NCBI GenBank assembly: GCA_033085395.1
Contig: JANQBS010000149.1
Coordinates: 1 to 64,000 of the forward strand
Source of the DNA: Xanthoparmelia taractica
Lineage: Eukaryota > Ascomycota > Lecanoromycetes > Lecanorales > Parmeliaceae
DNA length: 64,000 nt
Reading direction: 5' to 3'
The position numbers and the translations under genes are program-made. Numbering within the stretch: the first letter of the stretch is position 1; every line of letters begins with the position of its first letter. The notes beneath the pieces were generated by a model. That model had not been told where the DNA came from. It did not search any database and saw nothing but the letters and a program-made list of their open reading frames with translations. Positions 11,360 to 23,160 of the stretch are shown here, piece by piece.

Positions 11360-12336
11360 TTACAACCGCCATTTTCGCCCATCTTTTGCCTTTCTGGTAT
11401 GCCAAAGCCCTTCCTCCTTTGCCTTTCGAGTCCAGTTACTTTTCTCCATAAGTCTGGAAGCTGGGCCACCCGTACTCTTCACCACCGCGTCCTGGCTAGG
11501 CCAGTACTTTCTCAAAAACATGACCCCGGTTCTAACCCCCAAGGCTTTTCTCCTCGGTGCTGTCAACCTCTTCACAGATTCTTGCCACGGTCTTTGGCTT
11601 GGCCTTTGATCCATAGCTGCTTGGTTCGTGTTCATTCGGGCGCTTTGTGATAAGTTCTTATTCTGGAGTTCTGCCAGCAAGTCGTGGAAATATTTGCGCT
11701 CCACCTCCGCCGCTTCCCCAGATGCAACGGAGTCCAGTAATGCCTCTGTGCATCTACCTTCTGCGAGCCAGGTCCTCATCTTTTCGTAAACGGCAGGAGA
11801 GTTCTGATTCATCGGTTTCCTAGAAGCCAAGCAAACCCGATTCACAAGCTGCAGTGCGTCGCTAGGGAAGCATTGGCAACGACACCGACTGAATCCTGCA
11901 AGCCTAAAGAAATCGCGGTACCACCTTTGTGATACATCGCTAATGTCCACCATCGCAAGGTGTCCAATAAACCTGTTGATACAGGTTTCACGAATGCACC
12001 TCAACAGTTCAGCAAATATCTGCATGTTGAGAAAGCGATCATTTGTATTCGCTTGCATCAACTCTATGGTTGCTTCCCAGTATCTTGATAAAGAAGTGCT
12101 GACAATGGCCTTTCCAATGACGAAATACCGCTCCAGAGAAGCTTGCGCATCTGGTGGATCTACTCGAAGTTGTTATCAGCATGACCTTTCTCAAGCTTGG
12201 CTTGGCGAAGCACTTGATCCGAATCCTAGCACTTCCACTTCAATTTCTAAAGTTCTTCCAGGTTTTAGTGCATACGAAGCTCTGGTAGAGTAATCCTCTC
12301 CAAGCGATTTGAGAGCCGACATCTCTCTCGTTTCAT
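11360..12336 (-). CDS. Hypothetical protein, unknown family
   Basis: Proposed two exons on the minus strand, 12336-12276 and 12159-11360, joined by a 116-bp intron with a GTATGC donor and TAG acceptor; the frame is kept (286 aa). The N-terminus reads MKRERCRLSNRLERITLPEL and continues into HPPDAQASLERYFVIGKAIV. A mid segment has several Cys (RCRCQCF). The C-terminal third is strongly basic (TAPRRKALGV, NWTRKAKEEG, HTRKAKDGRKWRL). I do not recognise the family. The splice model is supported only by signals and frame. A longer N-terminus from the ATG near 12429 is possible. Confidence 0.4.
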
Positions 12337-12643
12337 CTCCGTCCTCCAAGTTCTGCATTGTGGGCTCGGTGCGCTTTGGCTTTGACTGTTGGCGGCAACT
12401 ACCAGGATACTATGTATATGTACAGTCATGTCGAATTCTTTGTCGACTGAGCTGCTTCTATATGAAAAGTGAAGGTGACACAAACTGACAATCACAAGAT
12501 CAGATGACCCGGATGACCTTGTGAATAAGGTTTTGCTTGCCTAGTTCTTCTCAACTTCATTCCGGACCACTCAATGCCCGCCAGCTCATCAACTTTGCCA
12601 CCAACTCTCATAACACTTTGGATCTCAGTATTTGCATCCTAGC

Positions 12644-13368
12644 TCAGCCGGCCAATTCATCTTCATCTTCATCATCAATAAAATCCTTTTCTTCACCCTC
12701 GTCCCACCTTCTTGCCGTCTCTATTGATCCCTCACGATTTCCCAAACACCACTGGTCATCATAATCCACCTCATAAAGACTAAACTCGGGACAATTGCAC
12801 GGTTTGAAACCAATACATGTCAACAGTTTCCAGACCTCAGTTTCTCCAAGCCTATCCTTGTTCACCACGATATGGTCTTTGCACAACATCTCGAGTGGCC
12901 CTGAGTACCACAGCATTCTCACCACAGCTACACACACCTGCTGGTTAAGGAGTGGTTCATCGGTGAGTCCTTCCAGCTGCTCAATGCTTGTTTCAAATGA
13001 TTCTCCATGCTCTACGGCCCAGCGCTTGATCTTGATAGTACATACGCCAACCAAGGCACGGTCTTTGGGAACTTTTTTTGGTTCGAGATCTGCTCCCTTG
13101 TAAGAATACCGCCACCATGCTGATATACAATAGCAGCTGCCCGTGAACAGAATTACTCGCCTTTCGCCCAAACTTGTATCTTCATTCCCGTGGTATCTTC
13201 ACCTTCGTGGGCAAAATCCTCCGCCGGCTTGTATTTTAAGAACATTCTCAATCCAAAGGGTTTGAACTTTGAAAAGCTGCGAGGAATGTGATCAGGCCGT
13301 GGGACAGACCGTGGAGGTGGCGGCATTTGGTTTGCCGTCATAACAGCTACCGGAGCCTTGCCAGTCAT
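12644..13368 (-). CDS. Hypothetical protein, unknown family
   Basis: Proposed exons 13368-13203 and 13119-12644 on the minus strand (213 aa), with an 83-bp intron (GTGAAG donor, ATCAG acceptor) that shifts the upstream frame into the downstream one. Without splicing, the upstream frame stops at 13153. The protein starts MTGKAPVAVMTANQMPPPPR, has HIPRSFSKFKPFGLRMFLKY, then a mixed segment with IEQLEGLTDEPLLNQQVCVA, and ends in a very acidic tail (EEKDFIDDEDEDELAG). The frame is open upstream to about 13540 and encodes a hydrophobic run but no ATG, so an upstream exon carrying a signal anchor may exist. The family is not recognised. Confidence 0.4.
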
Positions 13369-14470
13369 CTTTTTGTAGACGGACGTACTGGTATCCTGGA
13401 TACTTTGAGTCACAGAACAGGTCCACGCGTCTTTAACGATCCAAACGTGTGCGCAGATAGCCAGCGACAACAACAGCGAAAGACGGAGCGATGCCGAATA
13501 TAAAATATATACAACAAGACAGAGAACAGACCATCGATTCCCTTACAGAATCCTCGTACAAAATCCTCACTTCTCGCCCGCGGATCCCCAAACAAAGCCC
13601 AACGTCAAATTCCATCCAGCCATACTCGTCCATACTACCGAACACCCACAATACTTCTCGTACATCATCCCGTCCATTCTATCCTATAACGCGTATACAA
13701 GAAAATAACACCCCAAAAACGACAAAGCAGTGCACTCTCTGCCCCTACCTTATCCTATCTCATCTCATCTCATCCCCCTTCCCACTTCTTCCGCACCCCC
13801 TTCTCCCTCCTCCAACACTTTATTTCTCCCCGACCCCCAAGACATCGCAAAAACCCACTCGTCACCCAAGCACAAACTCACCACTCCCAGATCCCCAAAC
13901 CGAACCAAACCAAACACCGCAAGAAGCCCAACAGTTCACAGCCGGCCTGACAACTCAATTCTCACCACACGCCCTAGATAGAGCCTCATAACCGCAGCGC
14001 ATTTTTCTTTGCCGTGAAGCGGCTTGTAGTTGCTACCTTCTGTTACAAAAACGCCCATTCATAAGACGAGGGTTTATTTATTTCTTCTGCTAAGCTCAAC
14101 ATACTACCGTACCTGCCTACTTCAAAGCCATCAAATCCTGCAAAAGAAAAAAACAAAAAAACAAAAAACAAAAACCAAAAACAAAAGCAGCAGCCATCGA
14201 TCGCGATCACTACAGCCATAACCACGCAGTAACAGTAAAACATGGTCCATTCCCCACCGACGAACCACCCCCACGCTCGATGAGCTGGTATGCGGCCGTT
14301 ACTTTATAAAGAGTCTTTGTTCCAACTCCACGGTAGCTGTCGATTTGTTCTTCTTCCCAACTTCCTTCCTTGCTTCACTGCAAGCCAGCAGTCGGTTCCG
14401 TGATCAGGAATCATGAACGCGGGCGTGTACTGTTGTAATCTCGTGCAAAGGAGGGGGAAAGACGGTTGGT
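13369..14470. other. Intergenic, low-complexity; no gene seen
   Basis: C-rich on the plus strand (13740-13980) with CATCT repeats, and a poly(A)-rich CAAAAA-type tract near 14145-14190. Open frames here are biased by composition (Pro/Thr/Ser or Lys only) and none has a family motif. Confidence 0.5.
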
Positions 14471-14477
14471 TCGTCTT

Positions 14478-14645
14478 ACATAGGTAGGTAGATGCGTAGG
14501 TAGATAGGTAGGTAGGGAGGTAGGGAGGTAGGGAGGTGGATAAGTAGGTAGATGAGTAGGTAGATAGGCATATGAAAAGGTAGATGAGCAGGTAGATGAG
14601 TAGGTAGATAGGCATATGAGAAGGTAGATGAGCAGGTAGATAGAA
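14478..14645. repeat. Degenerate GTAG/GATA microsatellite
   Basis: About 170 bp of imperfect tetranucleotide units (TAGG, TAGA, GAGG) on the plus strand, with longer internal periods such as TAGATGAGCAGGTAGATGAG occurring twice. On the minus strand it reads through as Tyr/Leu/Ser/Thr repeats (YLSTY), which is why long artefactual frames appear there. A short poly-G run follows at about 14710. Confidence 0.85.
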
Positions 14646-17600
14646 GATTCATAATCTACGTACAGTAGAAGGACAGTCTCGAAAAAGGGTATCAGAGCGC
14701 CTTTGGAGAGGGGGGGGGCAAAGACAGTGCAACCCCCGTCGTCGATTCCCTTTAGTGTTGGTTGGAAACCACCCATCCTTGTTCGGCAAAGGTCAACTTC
14801 TCTTCGCCACGCATGTATTACGCTCATTTAAGAAGGCCAGACCACAGATTGAACAATCTTCTACATTCACCGTACCCAAGTCCCAATCAACCAACAGCTC
14901 CATCCTGGATCAACCATGAGCCAACATGCCAGCCACAACTCCCTTAATCTCTGCATCGCACTAAGAGAAATCCCTCTGGCACCGATCGAAAAGGCTCTTC
15001 GTTTTCCCTCGCCCATTTTAGATGAGCGCAGAAAAGTAATCCGCCAAACCCCCACACTAAACGCCCATCGAACCATGTATGGTTATCTCTAACAGATCGC
15101 AAGAAGTCCTCAATCTCAAATACCCACTCCTCCTCCATTACCACCATAGTCTCCCTCCCAAACTAGACCCTGAGCGTATACTTTATGAAGAAATACATTG
15201 CAACGCCAACCTACTTGATGCAAAAGAACATGCCGCATCCCTCCCGTCCCGGCGGATTACCGAGATAAGAGCTGCTCGATTGCGATCTAAATTTTGGTGT
15301 GACGTGATGAGTTCCCACACCTCGACGACGATTTCGGCAAGAGAGAGATTGCCGCTTTCCATTCAGGAGTAATGATAGTAGTGCATAGTATAGCAGATCT
15401 GTTGATACTCTTCTATTCTCTGCCACCACTCTTTCCCGTGGCTTGACAGTTGGTGAGTTGGCTCAAAGATTAGTGTCCACGCTTTTCGCAAATACATGAA
15501 GGTCATGTGCCATAGCTCTGCCGTGTTTTCCCGTCTCGGCACATTCCATTCGATACGCTTGTACTGTTATATTAGATACGATCTTCTCATGCAAGCCATT
15601 CCGGCTCCAGAGGACTCTTGAAGAATAGAGAATCCACAATGGCGGGCTTCCGAATCCTTTCCGTTCTGTGCTCGAGAGCCGCAAACGTTGACCGATTTGG
15701 TGCAAGAGCCAAATTTCCACCAGGAACAAAAAGAAAAAAAAGGGGGAAAAAAAATAAAGGCTGCATCGTCACTCTTCGATGCCGAAACGCGGCTGAGGCA
15801 GAAAGCCTTCAAAGTGAGGACCGTAGCTTGGGCTGGGGTGCTTTCGGCCGTTGCGCAGAGAGCTTGCTCTTAGTGGTTACAACATGACCGCGGACGAATT
15901 TGTCATTTCCAGCACTGGCAGGTAGGATAAGTGCGATGTGAATGACGCCAAATCATGCCGCTTAACGGCGTGACCTTCACTGGGACCCCAAATCTCATAG
16001 CGCGATACACTCAACGCACTGATTTGTGACTCGATAAGATGGATGCAGCGACCAGGCTCTACATTAGATCACAGTAGGGCCGACGCGTCGTCCCACTGCC
16101 TTACAAAACCGATCCGTCTATTCACCCTTGCGCTAGTGCGCCATAAGGGGAGAAGAACAACACTTATGCTGCCACCCGGATGGGAATCGTCCCAAGCCAC
16201 TTTTGTGCAAACATCTAGATGAACCAAGCTCCCGGAAATCCCAACAGATTTTTGATGGAAAGTAGGGAGCGGCATCCTTCCGAAGACACTTCCAATGAGA
16301 TTTCACGACACATTGTCCCGAAAAGACCTGTTGGAGTTCGCCCGAAATTCGATTCCAATTTGAGATAGTCGAGGGGCGCTCCCTCGGCATTCTCACGCCC
16401 TGAATTCTCGAGTAGCGATGTCTTCAGCAGTTGAAAGTAGAGAATGGAGTATCCGTGCTTGTTTCTGTCTCTGCCACTGGACGCAGACACCTGGGATGCT
16501 TGGGACTCACGGACAATACCTCCTGGCGCCACCTTGCGCCCAAGTATTTGGCAAGAAAGGGGAGGCCGATACAAAGAAATTATCATCGTCAGTGTGCATC
16601 CCCAATGCCGTCTGAACCATGCCGTATCAAGGCATCTGATACCGGGTGCTCTCTCTTTTTGACCAATCGTGGTTAGGCCAATCAGATTCGCGAACTGCAG
16701 CCAGGATGCATGGAGGCGCACTTGCAGAAGGTTCTCGTCGATTTGTATCGAGGTTTCAGGCCGCCACCAAGATAGAAGCGTGGCGCTAGAGATTGCTTTC
16801 TGGGTTTTGCGGAACTGCAAGGGGCGTTCCCCGGTTTAATTCGACGGGATGGCGCAGGAGGCTTTTCCGAGCCTTAACACACTTCCTCAGCCAAGGCCAT
16901 GGAATTGGACGGCGAAAATTATTTCTATGGCAAGTATTATAAACACTGCCCTGCCGATTTTGATAGACACGTAAGGCGTCCTGAGGCCATCCAGAGAGCG
17001 TTGATCGGGACCCTTCTGAAGTGGCGCCAATGCTCGTGAAGCTTATAGCTTTTCTTTGCACTTTCAAAAGCACCATGTGCCACTTACATAAAAGGCTACT
17101 ATCTCTCGCGTCGATGGTCTAGGCCATCGGTCCTCTCATCGGCAATCGATGTGCAGCCAGGCCGACGACTTCCTAATTTGACCGATCTCATCTTAATCGC
17201 AATCTTCCGGGCGTGCCTACATGCACGATTCGATACTTTACGATATCATGCGCAAGTCTCCACAGAGTTCATGCATGTGTCCAAAGACGATCGAAGTATA
17301 GATCGCCAGCGTCCAGAATCGAGGATCAGAAATGACTCCAACGAACGGGGGAAGGCAACACTGAATCGTAGCAACTGTGGAATACGACAATGGCACGAGC
17401 GTCGACGAAGAGAATGTCGGGCACTTGAGCATCGGATATGTTCGAATTAAATCAAGGACCCGTTGAGATTTTCTCACCGCCATTGGTTCCGCGTCATTGC
17501 TGTTCATTCCGTGCGCTTGCTGTCCGTCGCCGTTCAGGTTTCCTTGACGCGATCAGTAGCAGTGGCGTTGTGCACTATCGCTCATGCGTCATGGTGTAAT

Positions 17601-17752
17601 TGTGGTGTAAGAAGTGGAGCATTCTGTCATCTGTCACTATAAGTACATTGGTTCTCTTATATCAGGGTTACCTCTCACCGAGTCCACTGTCTGCCAGGAG
17701 AGAAAGCATTGACCATCCTGCATCGCCGTACAGCCGAGCAGACGCATAAAAG
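14646..17752. other. Gene-poor stretch with possible decayed exons
   Basis: No confident gene. Suggestive fragments on the plus strand: an ATG frame at 14916 starting MSQHASHNSLNLCIALREIP that runs about 58 codons, followed by another frame at 15079-15372 that ends in a charged tail (RITEIRAARLRSKFWCDVM); and a 47-codon frame at 16899 reading GENYFYGKYYKHCPADFDRH. No splice chain joins them convincingly. They may be pseudogene pieces or chance. Minus-strand frames at 16215-16820 show no family motif. Confidence 0.3.
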
Positions 17753-18720
17753 TCACTCAGTTTCAAACCCAAGCATGGCTCCAAGACCAAGGCCACCGCC
17801 TGGACCGCCCCGTCCACCCTGGCCAACCCCTCCACCTTCTCCTGTGAACTCGGATATGACCACAAGCATCTTCCGTAATCTGGGTCTCGACAAATTCTTC
17901 TCAAGTCCACCACATGTCTTGTCGAGCTCCTTCTGGACCCATTCAGCTACCTCGCCGATCTTCTCCGGATTCACCAACGGCACATGGCCACCCCCGATGC
18001 TTGCAAAGTCTTTGATACCGGCAATAGCCACCATACACTCTTGGAATTCGAGTAGGAGAGGATTGTCGAAGGTGCGAAGGCGATATGAGGATGGGATGTC
18101 ATTGTACGCGAGGTGTGTGAAGGGGAAGCTAGGAGCACTGTGGGGTTTCGATGGCCAGACCGGCGGCCAGACAAGGGGAAACGGAGATAGAGTCGTGTTC
18201 TAATGGCTTAAAAGATTGACTAAAGGTAGAAGATCTTTAGCGAGCTCAGCGGAATCGAGTTCGGGAAGATGGTTCTAGAAGCGGTGACGGTCGTCTGGGA
18301 ATGTGGTGAGGTTATGCTGTTAATTGAGAGTTAGTATGGTGTTGCCTCATTAATGTGAGATGGAGAGAAACCATGAGATTGCATCGAAAAGACCATTGCA
18401 TGTGAAACTCTGATGTTGTCTTCCAAATCCTGAGCTCTACTTCCATAGATTACTCCTCCTGACGGGTTCCACTCGTTATTCACTGCAGACCAACAGCTTA
18501 CACTCACAGGCAGTACCATCCCGGCAAAAGTTCTTGCTAATGCTTCCAGCTCATGCCGAATTGATCAATGTATCTAGATGTTCTGTTATCTCGATGCCTT
18601 CAAGGTCTTGCAGCCGGCAAGCACTCGATAAGATTCGGCCTAGACCATAGCGCGTACAGCTGAAAGATCGATGGAAGAAGCGAGAATTGCAGGAACAGTA
18701 CCGACGGGCAGTAGCGCTGG
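17753..18720 (-). pseudogene. Decayed multi-exon gene; last exon resembles an alpha/beta-hydrolase C-terminus
   Basis: Read on the minus strand, the final segment (about 18200 to 17753) carries AYNDIPSSYRLRTFDNPLLL and FASIGGGHVPLVNPEKIGEV. A GGGHVPLVNPEKI-type ending resembles the region around the catalytic His of alpha/beta-hydrolases. The upstream part of the same frame reads FPDDRHRF, then TAG, then NHLPELDSAELAKDLLPLVN, and another TAG, so the frame is broken at least twice. Further upstream are CWSAVNNEWNPSGGVIYGS (about 18510-18430) and RILSSACRLQDLEGIEITEH (about 18640). The fragments keep one order and strand, as expected of one gene that has lost function. The hydrolase identity is tentative. 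Confidence 0.4.
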
Positions 18721-20989
18721 TAATCCGACATCGTAGTCACCATTTGTCGGCTCTTAGCGAGTGATGACATCACCTGAGCCGTCTGTTAAGCTCCGTGGGC
18801 GAGGATCAGTGAAGGGTTGCTCTAGCTGGCTTTGATGATGGATTCGAGCCTATACTACTGGTAATGGATGGGATGCTGGCTGTTTTAGTAATCAGCTTCC
18901 TGGCATAACTCCCCTTCAGATGACTAGAGAATGCTTGTTGAACCCCGTGGTCCGTCCATTCCTCGCCCACAAGATATGGGCCATAGGAAAGAAGAGCCAA
19001 CGAGGATCGTGCGTGGATGCATTGTTCGTGTGGATGTTGGTGAAAGGAACTGTGTCGAGGACGACGACTGACTAGTATGGGTATGAAGGGTTGAGACTGG
19101 AATATCAAGTAAGGAAGGAGACTTGAGGACAGGGAAAAGATTTGCTTGCGAAGCTTGGACCAGACAGCGGAACCTCGCCCGCTATTTCCCTGTAATGAAG
19201 CTGTAGCCTTCAGAAGCGGAAAGCGCTGCAATATACTCGTAGGCATGGTGCTGGCGCGGCCAGCATCAGTATACAAGACTGCACATTTGTCATGTGTTCA
19301 ATAGCATTGAGCTATTGTTCCATCTTACTGTTCAGACTACCCAGCTTATCCTGATGAGGCAACGCGTTGCAGCCGTGGCGCTAAGAAAAGAGGAGAATTG
19401 AGTAACAGGGAAAGGGCCTGCGCTTGCGAATGGAGAGTAGAGCAGTAGCTTCCTAGTATTAAGAAGTCTCGAAAAATACTACATTCATCCACCCACCACC
19501 TACCATCCCGTTTTCAACAGCACAGTGCTATCCATATTCCTCGAGAGTGTAGCAGGTGTGGTTGGTTAGTGCGAGGTCACAACCTAAAAGTACATCATTC
19601 ATGCGCTCTACCAGCTCGCATATGGCCAGAAGCATAGTGTTCCACCTTCCAACGATATCTTTTCTCATCTCCACGCTGGACATGATGCTCCTTTTTTGCT
19701 CTCAATGAGTGGACACTTTCTAGAGGTACTTCACTTTTATTGCATACCTTAGGTAAGTACTTTATGATGATAGCGATTGGTGGGGAGAGCTTTCCACGCC
19801 GGACGCGGTCGGCAATCGGCAGCGACAAAACGAAACTAGCCAGAAAGGGAATAGACTATTTGCGAATAAGGGGACTCGGCGTCGGAGTCAATCACACGAT
19901 CAAAAAGACTTGCAGATTCATTCATCCCGAGCCAGCTTCGTTTATTTTTATCCCTCATCCCAATTGGATCCTTATATTAGTAATAATCACATGACGGACC
20001 AATGCCCCATGTCTGCATGTCTGCTGGCTATTGTAGCAATTCGCTATCGGATGAGCCCAATCTCATCTCACTGACAAGGTCAATGTGCTATGTACCTTGG
20101 CCAGGGTTCAGCATCAGATGTCCTTCTGACGCCTGACATGTGCGGCGGCACTACAGGGACCTACGGGTGGTGTCAATGTTGCAGGTGAAACGTGTTGTCG
20201 GGCCAAGATGCGGCCCCTGCAGTCTGTGAGGCATTGCCTCCTATTGATGCTACGCTATGTATGATGCCAACAGCTTCAAGACTCCACTAGAACAGTTGCA
20301 GCAAGTTCACTGTTCTTGGAATGCCTGCCTGGTCTTTTGCGCTGCGACTGGCTTCTCGATTGCAATTGCTCTGTTAGCTGGCAACGCTGTGGTATTGCCG
20401 CGAGCATTCACAGATGAGTCTATAGAGGTAAGACGAGAGTCGAAGTGAAGACGACACTCTCCTGCTTGGACATGCCAGAAGAAGCTTGCCACTTGCCTAC
20501 TCCGATTGGCCTGTTGTCGACCTTCTTCACTTCTCTGTTGGTGTGTGAAGAAAAATGATGACAAATTACCTATTTTGGATAACAACCCAGTCCGTCATTG
20601 GTCCGCAATCTCCCCCAGGGAGAGGGGTTAATGCTTTTGCCTCCCATAGGCTATACCGAATAGTCTTGGCGCAGAATTCCCTTGTGTGAAGTGACTCTGT
20701 TGAGGGGGAAAACTGGCTGTAGAAAGGGGTCACAACACTCCAATTCACCAAAGATTCCTCCCATTGTGGGGGGCTAGCTCTTAACACCTGATGCCTCCTC
20801 TTGTTTAGAAGCCCTCGTCTCTCCCCAAGTGCAACTCTTTTCCTACCCCCACCGCAACATCCAGCATCCGACTTCCGACTTCTCCACTGCAATTCCTGAC
20901 TGTGACGACTCTTCACAACGATAGAACTTGCTTATCGGCTGCTTTCTTGCTCTTCTGCCTTTTTTCCACTCTCTTTCGTATCTGCTGCT
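18721..20989. other. Gene-poor stretch; nothing confidently coding
   Basis: A minus-strand ATG frame at 19246-18806 (about 147 codons, starting MPTSILQRFPLLKATASLQG) is basic and Ser-rich at its N-terminus but matches nothing I know. The rest has only short frames. The segment upstream of 20990 is CT-rich (20800-20985), a common feature of fungal promoters. Confidence 0.35.
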
Positions 20990-22505
20990 ATGTCGTCTCC
21001 CTCAAATGACCACTATGCGGGTCTCATGACTCCCTGGAAGCCCATAGCCGTACTCACGACGAAGGACGTTAATAGCCTTCGTAATAGGATGGAGGTTGAT
21101 CACGGCACTCAGGTCAGTAATCTAGCCAGCATTTAGCAACATCGGTCAAACAAGCGTCAACTAATCCTATATAGGAAGGAGACAAAGCTGAAATGGATAG
21201 CAACGGCTCTGGCATTAGCTATGACAATAGGACACTGGTCAGTGACGCCGGCAGCGCTATGACAAATCAGGCTCAACGCTGACATTGCACAGAGTGGCGA
21301 CGTAGACATTTCAGATACAGACAGCATCGAGGCCAACAACGTTGCCAACGGGGCCCAAGTTAGTACCACCGTTTGTCATTATAGCATGTTCAACGTCAGT
21401 GTTAATACTCCGCAACAGGAGGTCTCTAACCTGGGAAATCCCAGAGCTGCAGAAATCATCGATAACACCAACATTGATAGTAGCATTGGTGACGGAGCTC
21501 AGGTCAGTGCTACCAAACATTTACCACGTCGTCAACTCTAATGCCGATTGTTTACAGATTGGCGGCGCGGATATCATAGACACTGACAATGATCCGCCTC
21601 AACACATTGACATCAAATGTATGGCAGTCTCGACCTGCGTTGCAAATTCTGGGGACCACCGCAAGGTTGTCTCCCATATCTTCGGCCGCAATAAGGCTTG
21701 TACGCGAAAACTCCCCAAGAACCTTTGGATATTGTGGTGCCGTAAGCACTATCAGCGATTCAAGTACCGTGCTGAGGATGCTGAGAATTGGCACACCATA
21801 CAACTGGGGCTAGTTCGCAACCAGCTTCAGACCTTTGAGGACTGGGGTGGGGTTCGCTGCTGGACGATATCTTTACGTAAAGCTGAGCAGGACGCTCTAG
21901 CTAAGGAGAAACAGAGTCTTGTCGCTCATACCAACCACGTCTCCGTTTGCTGGGAGCGTTTCTTGCTGCCTTATCTCGGTGTGAACAAGACATTCGCCCA
22001 TGTCCGCCAAGTCCTCGAGGTCATTGACGGCAAATTCAACGAAGCAGAGTACCGCAAGCGCGACAAGAAGCTGAAGATGTTCCCTGGTGTCGAGTTCCTG
22101 CCTGTTGTTCAAAAGGCCAAAGAGGACCAGAAGCCTGCGGCCAAGAAGGGCGAGATCACGTACAAGAAGATCACGCTGGACCAGCCCGCATTCAACCGCA
22201 AGAATCGCGCCAACACCGAGTACATCAAGGAGATGGCCGCCAAGAAGCGCGAGACCTCCAATACGCCCAAGAGCTCTGGCACCCCGTGTGAGAAGGAAAA
22301 TTACCCAGAAATCGACAATGACGCTGGTGCCTCTACTACAATCAAGCGCGAGACTTCCATCACAGACAATGCTCCTCCACCACTTGACGAGCACAAAGCG
22401 CTACCCACCAAGCGTCGTCGCCTCACTCGCGGCTACGAGAAGCACGGCTCCGACGGAGAGGAAACCACAGCAATCGAGAAAGAGGGGCGTGAAGGTGAAG
22501 AGTGA
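20990..22505 (+). CDS. Fungal protein with a conserved Cys/His-rich domain and an N-terminus made of duplicated mini-exons
   Basis: Five exons: 20990-21112, 21175-21237, 21293-21358, 21419-21502, 21558-22505 (427 aa). All four introns (55-62 bp) are phase 0, and the mini-exons are 63, 66 and 84 nt. Exons 1, 3 and 4 end in similar words (HGTQ, NGAQ, DGAQ). Introns begin GTCAGT or GTTAGT and share internal words (CATTTANCA, GTCAACT), so exon and intron were duplicated together. The acidic repeats read like VDISDTDSIE and ADIIDTDNDPP. Residues about 145-220 hold HIFGRNKACT, LPKNLWILWCRKHYQRFKY and FEDWGGVRCW, a pattern I recall from fungal proteins of unknown function. The tail is Lys/Glu-rich (KKRETSNTPKSS, TKRRRLTRGYEKHG), suggesting a nuclear location. 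Confidence 0.75.
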
Positions 22506-23160
22506 AAAAAGGCTGCTGCAAGGACATGTCTAGACAATAGACATCAAGCACAGGCGGAACAACTTTCTCAGGTCAATGCAGCAAACGAACGAGCGAGAGG
22601 TTGGTTGGGGGGGGGGGGAGGGGGGGGGTGTTTCTTTCTTCTAGTAATGTGCCACGATTGCTTTGAGCGAGTGCGGATGATGACGGTGGACACGAGTAAA
22701 GTGGAGAGAGAGCGCGTGCCTTGCAGTGATTAGCATAGACTTGTGGTAGTTACATTATCGAGCAAGCTATTTCTAATCATACCCATTTTTCTTAATGAAT
22801 TGTGAGGTTGGAAGGATGCAGACTGTGATATTGAGGTGTGGTTTGTATGGCGGCTTGTTTCACGGACGGAGATGCTAGGATGGTACCACGAAAACCGTGT
22901 TTCAAGCGTCAGCGGCCACGGATAGATGGTCCTGTGTTTGAAATCTTCCCGGATGATATATGGAGATGAGTTTAGTGAGGTAGTGGGTAGCAATGCGCCA
23001 TGGGGGATATGCCAGCCATACATACTGATTGGTTGTATGCGAAGAGACTCTGAGCCAGACACACGACACGATAGACAGTATATCATAGGGAACAGTGTAC
23101 AGCCAGAATTGAAATTTTCTTCCTGGCAAGATATCCTACACTAGACACAACCGTCGACCA
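22506..23160. other. Convergent intergenic region with poly-G tract
   Basis: Lies between the 3' ends of the mini-exon gene and uL22m. It contains a near-continuous G tract at about 22607-22629 with one interruption. No gene seen. Confidence 0.6.

Noticed and set aside
13491..13991. 166-codon plus-strand frame
   Set aside because: Composition-driven Pro/Ser/Thr run in C-rich DNA; no domain or signal.
14304..14827. Two long minus-strand frames rich in YLSTY repeats
   Set aside because: Direct translation of the GTAG/GATA microsatellite; not a protein.
16215..16820. 201-codon minus-strand frame
   Set aside because: No recognisable motif, no supporting exons, in a gene-poor stretch; the plus strand shows equally long motif-free frames.
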